64,000 nt of DNA, taken from NCBI GenBank assembly GCA_034412795.1, contig DAOUMD010000034.1:23850-87849 (forward strand). Direction: 5' to 3'. How positions within the stretch are numbered: position 1 is the first letter of the stretch; each line of letters begins with the position of its first letter. Below, in pieces: positions 1 through 9,165 of this stretch. This DNA is from JAUVPY01 sp034412795. Its GTDB lineage: Bacteria > Chloroflexota > Anaerolineae > 4572-78 > NAK82. The notes beneath the pieces were generated by a model, which saw only the letters and a list, made by a program, of their open reading frames with translations, did no database searches and was not told where the DNA came from. A program made the translations under genes and the position numbers.

Positions 1-903
1 CAGCTCAAACTCGCCCACTTCCATCCGGCTCAACACGTCGACTGCTTTGATCAAGGTTTCGACGCTCTTGAAAACGTTGAAGCGCCCCACATAAAGCAAG
101 CGAACCGGGCCATCCGTCTCCCGCTGCACAGGAGGCGTAAAAGTGCTCAGGTCAGTGGCGTTAGGGATGACCTGGATCGGCAAGTCGGGCGTCGTCTCTT
201 TGGCATAGCTGCGCAGACCGCTACTCACCGCCACCAACGCATCCGCATCGTTCCACAGCCAGCGGACGAAAGGCCGCAGCACCTTATATTGCTTTGCGAA
301 GCGTTTCACCTCATCAGAGGGAACGTCAGCACCCCGCAACGAAATGATATATGGCAGGCCATATAATCGCTTGAGCAGCCAACCAATAGGACCATCTGGA
401 ATGCCGAAGAAGATGTGCACCACGTCGGGCTGGAACTCGCGGACTTGCCACAGGCTATACCAGGCTCCGCTAATCAGAAAGGTAGCCATCTCCAAGATAG
501 AGCAATAATCCTGTCGCTGGCGCATCACCGGCACGCGATGGACTTCGACGCCCTCGATGAACTCAACCCGTTTCAGGCCCCGGATGGGCGTAATCAACTC
601 CCAAATCAGACCGGTAGCCCGCAGAATGAAGCCAGTCAGCAACAGCAACGTAGCCAGGATGGTGAAGCCGTGGTCGCTGATGTCTTCACCCCAGCTCAGT
701 TTGGCATAGGCCAGGTATACCCAAAAACCGATGCCCAGCAACAGACTGACCGTGCCCATCAAAGTGTAAAGCTGCGTGGGGCGTGAAGTAATAACTCGCA
801 CGTTGTGGCCCATCTCGACCAGGGACTCTGCGATTTTCTGCGACGCCTGGCCGCCACCGGCACCAATGGGAGGGAATTCGTAGTTGACAATCAAGATACG
901 CAT
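1..903 (-). CDS. Glycosyltransferase family 4, C-terminus cut off by window edge
   Basis: A GT4 (GT-B fold) enzyme, expected to transfer a sugar from a nucleotide-sugar donor during polysaccharide assembly. The 301 visible residues start MRILIVNYEFPPIGAGGG, the usual N-terminal strand and glycine loop. IISLRGADVPSD and VIPNATDLSTF are typical GT4 acceptor-side and linker motifs, and RLLYVGRFNVFKSVETL opens the donor-binding half. The rest lies beyond base 1. Odd: about residues 45-90, between the first Rossmann strands, there are two hydrophobic stretches (TLMGTVSLLLGIGFWVYLAY and FTILATLLLLTGFILRATG) that look like a transmembrane hairpin; ordinary GT4 enzymes lack this. It is the last gene seen of the minus-strand glycan cluster, 140 bp after the MFS gene. 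Confidence 0.88.
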   Translation of the reverse strand, partial: MRILIVNYEFPPIGAGGGQASQKIAESLVEMGHNVRVITSRPTQLYTLMGTVSLLLGIGFWVYLAYAKLSWGEDISDHGFTILATLLLLTGFILRATGLIWELITPIRGLKRVEFIEGVEVHRVPVMRQRQDYCSILEMATFLISGAWYSLWQVREFQPDVVHIFFGIPDGPIGWLLKRLYGLPYIISLRGADVPSDEVKRFAKQYKVLRPFVRWLWNDADALVAVSSGLRSYAKETTPDLPIQVIPNATDLSTFTPPVQRETDGPVRLLYVGRFNVFKSVETLIKAVDVLSRMEVGEFEL

Positions 904-1043
904 AGCAGAGTGCCTATCTCACCTCCAGGTTGATAGAAAAGCACAGAAAACACGAAAGGCAATTAGCGCCTCTCGTGTCCTTCCTTCCACATATATTTTA
1001 ACGCAAAGGAAAAGAAAGGCAAAAGAGCCACATATGAGAGACT

Positions 1044-2384
1044 TTATCCTTCTCCCTCGTTCTGTAACGCGCCGGCCCGCTCTGCGCGCGGTTCTCGGAT
1101 ACTCAAGGTGACCCCCGTTGCCACTAACAACGCCACGAATGCCAGGCCAAACAGCGCACTGAAACCCAACCAATCGACCAGCGCACCCCCGCCTGACGAG
1201 GCCAAGATGGCCATTCCCACCAGTGTGTTTGCCGTACCTACGTAAATGGGCCGGTCGCCAGGGGGAGCAATCTCCAGCAAGAAATTAAAATGCGCTACCC
1301 ATACAGCGGTGTTATACACGCCATTAAATGCGAAAGTGATGGCAAAGAGGAGCACCGGGCCGCGCCACCAATCGAACAGAAGGGCAAGAGCAGGCGATGC
1401 CAAACCAACAACACACGCGACCACCAGTAATTGCCGATTCCCTTGACGATCACTGGCTCGAGCCGCCCACAGATTGGCCAGCAGCGCTGAGAGAGTTGTC
1501 GTCGCAAGATAGACCCCCACCAAAGCGGGTGGGGCACCCAAAGACTCTTTGGCAAAAACCACGTAGAAGGGAACTGCCATGTCGGCAATCACCATCAACA
1601 AGCGTGCCGACAGAAAGCGACCATAGGTAGGATCCTGTCGAGGCAAACGGCCAGCTCGTTGTATCTGTGCAGACACACCGACGCGCTCGTGTGACACCGG
1701 CTCGATGGGTTCGTCGATGCGAGCAAAGGCGAAAAGGGCAAGGGAGATAGCAACAAACGACAAGCCGAATAGCAAGGCGAAGTTCTGTGGGAAAGGTAGA
1801 CCCGACTTTTCACTCAGCGACCAACCGACCACCACGCTGGCGGCCAACGCTAATATTCCGCCCAACAACCGCCGCGCACCAAAGAAGGCACCCCGACGGT
1901 GGAGCGGCACCACCTTGCCGACCACATCCATAAAGCTAAGACCAACCACGCCTTCTGCCAGGCTATACAAGATCAAGAACGCGAAAAAAAGTGCCAGCAA
2001 CACCCCCGGATCACGGACGAACCATAAAACCAGAACCATCAAGCCCCACGCGATGGCACGCGGTATCCCCAACCGTGAGTAGAGTCGCAACTTGCGCTCC
2101 TGGCGCTGGACATAACCCGACACCAGCAACTGAGGCAAAAACCAGCCGCCGATACGTATGGGCGCCACCAGGCCCACCAAAAACTTCGAGCTGGTTAACA
2201 GGCTGGTGAAGTAGGACAGCACCAAGGAAGGATCAGTCAAAGCCTCGGCCCCTGCGTACAGGACGCCATTGGCCACCCCCAACCAGAAACTGCGATAGTT
2301 AACTTCTGAACGGAAGTGAGGGCCTATCTTCGCGAACAGGGGTAGGGAGGTCTTGCGATTTTGTAGTTTGAATGGAGTCTTCAA
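1044..2384 (-). CDS. MFS transporter
   Basis: A polytopic membrane protein of 446 residues with about 12 hydrophobic segments in two halves, the normal size and layout of a major facilitator superfamily permease. A charged segment near the middle (about residues 225-260) fits the cytoplasmic loop between the two bundles, and a basic loop with RQERKLRLYSRLGIPRA resembles the MFS loop 2-3 region. The substrate cannot be read from sequence. Its place among glycosyltransferases suggests sugar or lipid-linked cargo, but that is inference. The start at 2384 gives a short cytoplasmic N-terminus before the first helix. Confidence 0.8.
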   Translation of the reverse strand: MKTPFKLQNRKTSLPLFAKIGPHFRSEVNYRSFWLGVANGVLYAGAEALTDPSLVLSYFTSLLTSSKFLVGLVAPIRIGGWFLPQLLVSGYVQRQERKLRLYSRLGIPRAIAWGLMVLVLWFVRDPGVLLALFFAFLILYSLAEGVVGLSFMDVVGKVVPLHRRGAFFGARRLLGGILALAASVVVGWSLSEKSGLPFPQNFALLFGLSFVAISLALFAFARIDEPIEPVSHERVGVSAQIQRAGRLPRQDPTYGRFLSARLLMVIADMAVPFYVVFAKESLGAPPALVGVYLATTTLSALLANLWAARASDRQGNRQLLVVACVVGLASPALALLFDWWRGPVLLFAITFAFNGVYNTAVWVAHFNFLLEIAPPGDRPIYVGTANTLVGMAILASSGGGALVDWLGFSALFGLAFVALLVATGVTLSIREPRAERAGALQNEGEG

Positions 2385-2448
2385 TAGGCACCTACGAAAC
2401 GAGAGGCATCAGTGTTAAACCAATTTGCGGGACTGGCTTTTCTCTGGC

Positions 2449-4527
2449 TCAGGGTAAGACCGTTACAGTGCCCAGCCAGGCCGAGATGCCATCCCCTGGC
2501 GGGGGGATACACTCGGAAGGGGAAACCCCAGACACGGGTAACGCCTCAATTGTGTTTGCATCGTAGACCACCGCCTCCAGACAATAGTCGCCGGGGGAGG
2601 AATCGAGCGGGATGGGCAATATATAAACGTTAATGGCCTGACTAAGACGTGCATCGTTCACAGGCCAGGCCGAAGTGCGAAAGTGGCGGTCGTTCAACAA
2701 GTCTTTGTCAGTGGGGGGAAGCATCTTCCCTTCGGGGTCACGCAGGCGCAAGGAGACGCGATAGTCTTTGTCAACGTCGTCCAGCAAGCTGAAATGCAAA
2801 GTAGCCCAGGCCGCATCACCAACTTGTGCCGTACCTGAAAAAGCCAAGCCATCCAGTCGGACCACGCCACCAAAGACAACATCGACTGGCGACAAGTCAT
2901 TGGGCAGCGTAAAGCGGGTATCATTTTGAAGGTTCCACCACGTCACATGATAACCCCGGAAGTCGAGTTCACCGGCCCGCTGGCCTGCCTTGTCCAACAA
3001 GAAGGGGATGACCCCACGCGGGTCGGTATCGCTGCCCCACCACGTCACCCAGAAGAGACGATCCCGGCCAGCAGCCTCGGCGTTGAGAACATCGGCCGCA
3101 GTGTGCACATCCACAAAGAAATAGCGAGTTGGGGCCGGGATACGCTCAGCATAATACTGAAAGGGATGCGGTACGTCCACGTACACCACGTCATTCGGGG
3201 TAGTCTCGGCGGACAGCCAGGCGGCCACCCCCCTACTATCATCCTTATAAGTCCCTACATTCGCGTAATAGGACCACGTCCCCACGCCAAACACGGCTAA
3301 GGCGACCAACAGCACTAATCCACCCCACCAGAGGTGTCGGTTTCTGGCGCGCATTTCCGACCCCAACCCCCACGCCAACAGGAGCATTAACGCGGGGGTG
3401 ACCAGCATCATATAGCGCGGCTCAAAAGAAGGGCGGCGCTGCAATACCAAAAAATAGACGCCTAGAGGGATCACCAACCATCCCATCAGGAAGGCAGCCG
3501 TGCCAAGCTCGTCACCGCGCGCTCCTCGCGACGTTCTGGCAATCCGAAACAGTACGACCAGCACCAGAATCGCGACCACCGTCCAGGCCAACTTGGGGGC
3601 TAGGGACGGGTCCACTGAGGTGCCGATGGTGTAGGCCGTCCAAGAGCGAGAAATGAATTCACTCACTGCTGGCGGATTCAAATTCGGGTTAGCATAGGCG
3701 ATGGTCTGTCGCAAGGCCAGGCGAAACTGGGGCAAAAAGAGAATCATAATCGCCAGTTGGGTACCCAGCCAGACCCCGACTCGCCTGCGCCGGTCACTGC
3801 CCCTCATTCGAGGGACCAATGCCCACACCAGCCAGAGCAGGTTCTCAAACAGCAACAAGAAAATGGTAAAATAGTGGGTGTACAGGCTGGCTGCCGTCGC
3901 CAACACGTAACCCATCAAAGACTGGAAGATTGGAAAGTTGGAAGGTTGGAAGGTTGGAAGGCTGGAAGGCTGGAAGGTTGGTTGGTTGGTCACCGTGCCA
4001 GGTCTGCAATCTTCCAATCTTCCAATCTTCCAGTCTTCCAGTCTTCCAGTCTTCCAGTCTTCCAATATCCTCCATTGGGAGTAGACGCTGGCTAGCGCGA
4101 AGAACGTAACCACCGCATACATACGAACCTCTTGAGCGTAGATCACGTACAGCGGCGACAGGGCCGCCAGCCCCCCCACAACCCAACCGACACGCCGTCC
4201 CCCCAGCTCTCGGCCAAAGCGCATCAGCAGCGCCACCGTCAGTATACTGAAGATAACCGACAGATAGCGCAACGCGAACTCGCTCCGCCCGGCGGCGGCC
4301 ATCCACTGGTGTAGCAGAGCAAAATAGCCCGGCGGATGCACGTCCATGCCGGGCAGGGTAGGAATCTGCGCCAGGGTCGCTGAAGCCATCTGTATCGAGT
4401 GTCCCTCATCCCACCAGATGGATTGGTCGTCCAGGCGGTACACACGCAAGACAAAGGCGAGAAGAAACATAACAATTGTCAAAAACCAGGTTCCAAATCT
4501 TGGATGTTGCCTTTGGCTCTGAACCAT
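2449..4527 (-). CDS. GT-C (GT39/ArnT-like) membrane glycosyltransferase with C-terminal beta-sandwich
   Basis: A 692-residue polytopic protein of the dolichyl/polyprenyl-phosphate sugar transferase type, expected to move a sugar from a lipid carrier to an extracytoplasmic acceptor. The first periplasmic loop has the family's acidic motif SIWWDEGHSIQ and then DVHPPGYFALLHQW; YAQEVRMYA follows after the third helix. About ten helices are visible to residue ~430, then a soluble region whose last ~150 residues form a beta-rich module (VVFGGVVRLDGLAFSG ...) seen again in other GT-C proteins here. Odd: residues ~155-205 are an in-frame low-complexity insert (LEDWKTGR units) made by an 8-bp tandem repeat, in a loop between helices. 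Confidence 0.87.
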   Translation of the reverse strand: MVQSQRQHPRFGTWFLTIVMFLLAFVLRVYRLDDQSIWWDEGHSIQMASATLAQIPTLPGMDVHPPGYFALLHQWMAAAGRSEFALRYLSVIFSILTVALLMRFGRELGGRRVGWVVGGLAALSPLYVIYAQEVRMYAVVTFFALASVYSQWRILEDWKTGRLEDWKIGRLEDCRPGTVTNQPTFQPSSLPTFQPSNFPIFQSLMGYVLATAASLYTHYFTIFLLLFENLLWLVWALVPRMRGSDRRRRVGVWLGTQLAIMILFLPQFRLALRQTIAYANPNLNPPAVSEFISRSWTAYTIGTSVDPSLAPKLAWTVVAILVLVVLFRIARTSRGARGDELGTAAFLMGWLVIPLGVYFLVLQRRPSFEPRYMMLVTPALMLLLAWGLGSEMRARNRHLWWGGLVLLVALAVFGVGTWSYYANVGTYKDDSRGVAAWLSAETTPNDVVYVDVPHPFQYYAERIPAPTRYFFVDVHTAADVLNAEAAGRDRLFWVTWWGSDTDPRGVIPFLLDKAGQRAGELDFRGYHVTWWNLQNDTRFTLPNDLSPVDVVFGGVVRLDGLAFSGTAQVGDAAWATLHFSLLDDVDKDYRVSLRLRDPEGKMLPPTDKDLLNDRHFRTSAWPVNDARLSQAINVYILPIPLDSSPGDYCLEAVVYDANTIEALPVSGVSPSECIPPPGDGISAWLGTVTVLP
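3920..4066. repeat. 8-bp tandem-word palindromic repeat inside a GT-C gene
   Basis: On the plus strand the left half is repeated GGAAGGTT/GGAAGGCT words and the right half repeated CTTCCAAT/CTTCCAGT words, so the two halves can pair as a long imperfect hairpin. Because 8 is not a multiple of 3, the translation cycles through an 8-residue unit (LEDWKTGR) and stays open. It adds about 49 residues to a membrane-protein loop. Related words occur in murC (31,350-31,447 and 31,541-31,576). Confidence 0.9.
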
Positions 4528-4568
4528 CTTTTACACTGACTTTCTCTCCTCGCAGTCCTGGTTACTCA

Positions 4569-5537
4569 TCATTCACTCCCGCTACTCCCCAACTCCTCCC
4601 GCACCGCATAGATGTGCTTGTCCTGGCTCTCGTAATAGGTGCGCACCACCATTTCGCCCAACAAGCCCATGGTCACCAACTGCACGCCGACCATCACCAG
4701 CAAGATCGCAAACAAGAGCAACGGCCGCTCGGCCAGGGCCGCGCCGTAGAGGACCTTGATGGCCGTCAGGTAAACGCCAATCCCCACCCCCAGCACGATC
4801 GACAGCAAACCCAGCAAGCCGAAGATGTGAATGGGCCGGGTAGAATAACTCAGCAAAAAGCGAACCGTTAACAAGTCGAGCAGTACCCGGACCGTGCGCC
4901 CGATGCCATACTTGCTCTCGCCGAACTGGCGGGGCCGGTAATTGACCGGCACCTCCGCAATGCGTACTCCGAAATAGCTGGCAATGGCCGGGATAAAGCG
5001 ATGCAGATCACCATACAGTCGGACCTCGCGTATGACGTCGCGACGATAGGCTTTGAGAGCACAGCCATAATCGTGCAAATAAACGCCGGTGACGCGCGAA
5101 ATGAGCCAGTTGGCGGTCGCTGAGGGGATGCGGCGCGTAAAAAAAGTTAACACCCCCTCCTTCCAGCGCTCCTGCCGCCAGCCACTGACCACGTCGTAGC
5201 CCTCATCGATCTTTGCCAACAACTTTGGGATGTCGGCCGGATCGTTTTGCAGGTCGGCATCCATGGTGATTACCACATCACCTTGGGCCCGGTCAAAGCC
5301 AGCGGCGAAAGCCGCCGTCTGTCCGAAATTGCGCCGGAAGCGGACAACGCGTAATCGGTCGTCATTGACACACAGTGACTTTAATTGGGCAAAGCTATCA
5401 TCACGGCTACCGTCGTCCACTGCTATGATCTCGAATGAACGCTCTGTCGCCTCCAACGCAGGCACCAGCTCGGTGTATAGGCGGGGGATGTTGTCTGACT
5501 CGTTGTATATAGGCAGGACGATGGAAAGTTCACACAT
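4569..5537 (-). CDS. GT2 polyprenyl-phosphate sugar synthase (DPM1/GtrB/ArnC-like)
   Basis: Transfers a sugar from a nucleotide donor to polyprenyl phosphate at the cytoplasmic face, supplying the lipid-linked donor used by GT-C enzymes. Residues 1-230 are a GT-A domain: SIVLPIYNESDNIPRLY at the N-terminus, AVDDGSRDDS, and the metal-binding MDADLQNDPADIPKL. Two C-terminal helices (IFGLLGLLSIVLGVGIGVYL and LLLFAILLVMVGVQLVTMGL) match the GtrB-type membrane anchor. The start is supported by AAGGAGAA a few bases upstream. Three tandem palindromes lie just before that ribosome site. Neighbouring GT-C genes on both sides support the lipid-donor role. Confidence 0.9.
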   Translation of the reverse strand: MCELSIVLPIYNESDNIPRLYTELVPALEATERSFEIIAVDDGSRDDSFAQLKSLCVNDDRLRVVRFRRNFGQTAAFAAGFDRAQGDVVITMDADLQNDPADIPKLLAKIDEGYDVVSGWRQERWKEGVLTFFTRRIPSATANWLISRVTGVYLHDYGCALKAYRRDVIREVRLYGDLHRFIPAIASYFGVRIAEVPVNYRPRQFGESKYGIGRTVRVLLDLLTVRFLLSYSTRPIHIFGLLGLLSIVLGVGIGVYLTAIKVLYGAALAERPLLLFAILLVMVGVQLVTMGLLGEMVVRTYYESQDKHIYAVREELGSSGSE

Positions 5538-5554
5538 AGAAGATCGTTCTCCTT

Positions 5555-5608
5555 AATCCCAAGATTGGGACCTAATCCCAAGATTGGGACCTAATCCCAA
5601 GATTGGGA
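5555..5608. repeat. Three tandem 19-bp palindromic iterons upstream of the GT2 gene
   Basis: AATCCCAAGATTGGGA occurs three times at exact 19-bp spacing (5555, 5574, 5593), separated by CCT. Each unit contains the near-palindrome TCCCAAGATTGGGA. They lie between two minus-strand genes, right before the ribosome binding site of the polyprenyl-phosphate sugar synthase. They could be an operator, an RNA hairpin series, or another member of the local repeat family. Confidence 0.85.
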
Positions 5609-5643
5609 GGCTCTCACACAGTTTCGGGTATAGGCCCCCCACG

Positions 5644-8151
5644 TCACCTAACCGTGATAGCCGTCAACTCGAAAGCGTCACCCACGGGCTGTCCTTGCAC
5701 ATCTACAACCTCCAGCCGCTCCCAAGTCTCAGGATCATATACCCCCACGGTGACAGGATAGACTCCCGGCGGCGTCGCCGGGTCGAGAGTCACCCGAAAT
5801 TGACCGGCACCGGTTTGCAACGGGCGCAACTCGTCCGTTCGCACCCTGCAGATTGGATCATCGTCGTGCTGACCCCACATGCGGTCCGTCTCAACGTGGA
5901 CGAACGTCCGGTACTGAGTCTCCATCGGTGCAATGGCCTGCCAATAGAGTGTCAAATCCAGCGTTTCACCCGGGGCGAACTGGGCACTTTTCAGATCATA
6001 TCCGCGCAATTTCAGTTTTCCACCAAAGGTTACGTCCAGAGGATGTTCAGGAGATGGGCCCTGAACATATCGTCCCGGCGTCGCAGATCGATCATAGAGC
6101 ATACGATAGTCGTCTACATCATATATCAGCGGCTCACCGGCTGATGAAACACCTTTTTCAAATAGATACAACTTGGGCTGATGGTCTACACGTACGATGC
6201 GGGTTAGTCCATATCCGGCAGCCAGCAAATTCCCCATCTCTTCCGGCTCCCCACGAGGATCAATGCGCACGAAATAGTTCTGGGGATCGTTGAAGCAAGA
6301 ACGAGGGGTTTGATGAGTATACCAAATTGGCACGGCGAACGATTCGTTGATACTACGAAAGTCACCACTTAGTTGCCCGCTATCATACAACTGCCCGACA
6401 ACTTTCCAACCTCCCAGCCGGGGGTTGCCGAATAGCTTACGCGGGCGAGGTAGCTCACCGTACAGAGTACGATAGATCGAAGTAGGGTTATACTTGGCGT
6501 CGGCCTCTGCACGCCAGTAGTTGGTGACCGTGCCCAGGAATTGAAGGTACTGGTAATACAGGATCAATCCCAGTACGCAGGCCAGGACCCAAACCATAGC
6601 TATCTTCAAGACTCGGCCTGGTGCCCCACTCAGCCGGCGCCAAACCCATTCCAAGCCCATTCCCGCCAGCAACGCCCAGAACGGATAGGCTATTTGAACG
6701 TGATCAGCAGCATCCTTGGCCAAAAATTGCAGACCCAGGAAAGGGACTCCGAACCAGAGTACGAGGCTTTTGACTTCAAACGAAGTACGGGGCGAAAATG
6801 CCAGGACCAGGATCAGAACTGCATACGGCAAGAAAGCGAGCGAGAGTGTCTCCACATCCCAGACCGATGGCAGAAATATTGTGCTCACAGACAATAGGAC
6901 AAAAAGTACCGCCAGCAATACGCCTGGCCATCCTAATCGAAGTAACTCCCTGACGAATACGACACCTGAAAACAAGATCAAGAGCGGTGCGTAATAACGG
7001 GTGCTGTAGAGGCGGTCCTGTTCCAGCATATTCGCCACGCGATTATATAACAACTGGGTGCCAATGCGCTCTGAAGCGAAGTACTCCTGGGTGCGTTGAA
7101 AACTCGGGTCAAGAACAAAAGGCACGTAGAAGGCAAGCGTGATAACAAGAAACAGCAACAGGCCTGCCAGGGCTAACCTCCAGTATCGGCGCCATAATCC
7201 CTTATCTCTCCAGTACGTGAGGGCCAGCATAAACACAAAGGGAGGCAGATAGAGCAATACGTCCGGGTGGGTCACCAGACCGATCCCGAGAAACAGCCCG
7301 CCCAGGATCTGCATTGAGTCCATGCGCTCCTGGTAAAACCGATAGGCGCACCAGGAAGCCAGCACTCCCCACAATACGATCAGAGTAGGGTTTTCAATAT
7401 GTCGGGCATAGGCCACAAAAAAACCATTGACGGCCACGAACCCGCTGCCAATCACACCCACAACTGGCCCTGCCATACGGCGACCCAATGTATAAACAGC
7501 CAACACGCCCAGGGTGCCACATATCGCAAACGGAAATCGAGCAACCCCTTCGTTGACCCAGCCCTGTATCAGCCATAAAGATCCGGGCAACAACCAATGC
7601 ACCGGCCCTTTGCTGTCCAGGAAGGGAGCATACTCTTCCCCTCCCATCGCGCGCACCGCCAAGCGCATGTTCTCAAGCGCATCCTCATGAAATTCGCCGT
7701 AACCGATGTTGTACCAGCGCAGAAAGACGGCAACGAACAAAATAACCACCAGGGCGATCAAAATGCGTGGTGGAGGCCAAACCCACTTGCCTGCCTCCTG
7801 CCGAGGGGGACGCAAAAACCCAACCACAACGCCCAACAACGCGACCAAATCAAGCGCTATTAACGTTGGATACAAGGTCCAGGGACCCGGCCAATAAACC
7901 GCCCCCAGCAGCGCAGCCGAGGAAATGGCCGCCGACAGCCCTCCCACCAACACAATGCGTTCGATTCCACACCGCGTCTCAAACCAGTTAAAGGCATGCA
8001 ACCAGGCCAAGCCCGGTAAGACAAAGACGAGTGCTACCCCAGCCAGCAAGCGCAGCCAGAAAACACCCGCAAGGACGACAATGACGTTGGCCACCAATAA
8101 GCCAACCAGTAAGATGAGGTGCCACTTGAGCTGAGATATGTGCCGCCTCAT
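5644..8151 (-). CDS. GT-C (GT39-like) membrane glycosyltransferase, 835 aa
   Basis: A large polytopic protein with about 12-13 helices up to residue ~520 and a soluble C-terminus. The first extracytoplasmic loop has YGEFHEDALENMRLAVRAM followed by FLDSKGPVHWLLPG, which replace the WDE/HPPG signatures of the other GT-C proteins but keep the acidic and Pro-Gly elements. FVAYARHIENPTLIVLWGV sits where YAQEVRMY lies in the 692-aa paralogue. The last ~130 residues are the shared beta-sandwich (VTFGGKLKLRGYDLKSAQ; LYWQAIAP; FVHVETD; PPGVYPVTVGVYDPET). It overlaps the upstream flippase-like gene by 4 bp (ATGA), so the two are probably translated together. Confidence 0.83.
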   Translation of the reverse strand: MRRHISQLKWHLILLVGLLVANVIVVLAGVFWLRLLAGVALVFVLPGLAWLHAFNWFETRCGIERIVLVGGLSAAISSAALLGAVYWPGPWTLYPTLIALDLVALLGVVVGFLRPPRQEAGKWVWPPPRILIALVVILFVAVFLRWYNIGYGEFHEDALENMRLAVRAMGGEEYAPFLDSKGPVHWLLPGSLWLIQGWVNEGVARFPFAICGTLGVLAVYTLGRRMAGPVVGVIGSGFVAVNGFFVAYARHIENPTLIVLWGVLASWCAYRFYQERMDSMQILGGLFLGIGLVTHPDVLLYLPPFVFMLALTYWRDKGLWRRYWRLALAGLLLFLVITLAFYVPFVLDPSFQRTQEYFASERIGTQLLYNRVANMLEQDRLYSTRYYAPLLILFSGVVFVRELLRLGWPGVLLAVLFVLLSVSTIFLPSVWDVETLSLAFLPYAVLILVLAFSPRTSFEVKSLVLWFGVPFLGLQFLAKDAADHVQIAYPFWALLAGMGLEWVWRRLSGAPGRVLKIAMVWVLACVLGLILYYQYLQFLGTVTNYWRAEADAKYNPTSIYRTLYGELPRPRKLFGNPRLGGWKVVGQLYDSGQLSGDFRSINESFAVPIWYTHQTPRSCFNDPQNYFVRIDPRGEPEEMGNLLAAGYGLTRIVRVDHQPKLYLFEKGVSSAGEPLIYDVDDYRMLYDRSATPGRYVQGPSPEHPLDVTFGGKLKLRGYDLKSAQFAPGETLDLTLYWQAIAPMETQYRTFVHVETDRMWGQHDDDPICRVRTDELRPLQTGAGQFRVTLDPATPPGVYPVTVGVYDPETWERLEVVDVQGQPVGDAFELTAITVR

Positions 8152-9122
8152 GACTCCTGCTTGACCTCCCTATAACCGCGCGCACCGCGCAGCACATAAA
8201 AAATGCCGCCCACCAACCCAGGCGTCACAGTGCCCAGTACGTAAACCAGCAACGACATAGAGAGAGCAACTTCCGGCGCTACCCCCGCCTGCTTGAAGAG
8301 AACCACGTAAGTCCCTTCACGTACTCCCAGCCCGGCGAACGAGATGGGCAAGATCAGCACCAAGGAGGTGAAAGGGACAAAGATCATATAATACGCAAGC
8401 GGCAGATCAACTCCCAAGGATATGCCGATAAGCACATTGGCCGCAACGAGGAGCACGTTAAATACCAACCCAACTCCAAGCGCTCGCAGCAGAGCTGAGC
8501 CGCTGTAGCTCTGCAACGATGATACCAGCGAATGCACGGCTTCGATGGAAAGCAATCGGTCGAAGAGAGGTACTCGCTCAGTTAAGAACTCCCACAGGCG
8601 ACGATACGACACCACCCACGCGGCCATAAGACTCGCCCCAAAAAGGAGCACCGTCAGAACCTTAATCTCAGATGGCACCAACTGCCAGCTAAAGATCAGT
8701 GCTATCAGCCCGATCATCTGCAAGGCGATAAGCCCCATGAAACGATCCACCAGCACGCTGCTAACCGCCTCAGCTCCCCGATGACTACGTTGAGACAATT
8801 CATACATCTTAACCGCGTCGCCGCCGAATCCACTGGGCAACAAATTGTTGAACAGGAAACCTACAAAATAGAGGGAAGTCAACTCTTTCAAAGAGGCATC
8901 CACCCCCTGGTCGTGCACCAAGATCTGCCAACGATACGCCCTCACAACCACTCCTAACATTAACACAATTTGGGCCACCAGCAGATACCAGGGATCAGCA
9001 TTGCGCACCACCTCCCACAAAGCGTTCAGGTTTATACTGCGCAAAAGGATGATGATGAGCACCAAACTGACTACTATTTTGAGGAAGTCCAAGAGTCGTT
9101 TACGATTCACAATATCTCCCAA
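8148..9122 (-). CDS. Flippase-like membrane protein (LPG synthase TM-region / YbhN-AglD family)
   Basis: A 324-residue protein with 7-8 hydrophobic segments, the length and pattern of the lysylphosphatidylglycerol synthase transmembrane-region family, which includes AglD- and YbhN-type proteins. The motif LYFVGFLFNNLLPSGFGGDAVKMYEL is the family's best conserved signature (given here only to identify it), and PISFAGLGVREGTYVVLF near the C-terminus is also typical. Family members are proposed to act in lipid-carrier flipping or lipid glycosylation. The end overlaps the next gene's start by 4 bp. It lies between GT-C genes, which fits a step in lipid-linked sugar handling (inference). Confidence 0.85.
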   Translation of the reverse strand: MGDIVNRKRLLDFLKIVVSLVLIIILLRSINLNALWEVVRNADPWYLLVAQIVLMLGVVVRAYRWQILVHDQGVDASLKELTSLYFVGFLFNNLLPSGFGGDAVKMYELSQRSHRGAEAVSSVLVDRFMGLIALQMIGLIALIFSWQLVPSEIKVLTVLLFGASLMAAWVVSYRRLWEFLTERVPLFDRLLSIEAVHSLVSSLQSYSGSALLRALGVGLVFNVLLVAANVLIGISLGVDLPLAYYMIFVPFTSLVLILPISFAGLGVREGTYVVLFKQAGVAPEVALSMSLLVYVLGTVTPGLVGGIFYVLRGARGYREVKQES

Positions 9123-9135
9123 AAGATAGAAGCAA

Positions 9136-9165
9136 CTCTGTTGATTTGTTGATTTGTCGATTTAC
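9136..9165. repeat. TTGATTTG-type word repeat in spacer
   Basis: The spacer between the flippase-like gene and the next GT-C gene contains TTGATTTG, TTGATTTG and TCGATTT in a row: an 8-bp word repeat of the kind found inside several genes here. Confidence 0.55.

Noticed and set aside
3920..4066. Tandem repeats as a CRISPR array
   Set aside because: Units are 7-12 bp without spacers of constant length, they lie inside genes, and no cas gene is present.
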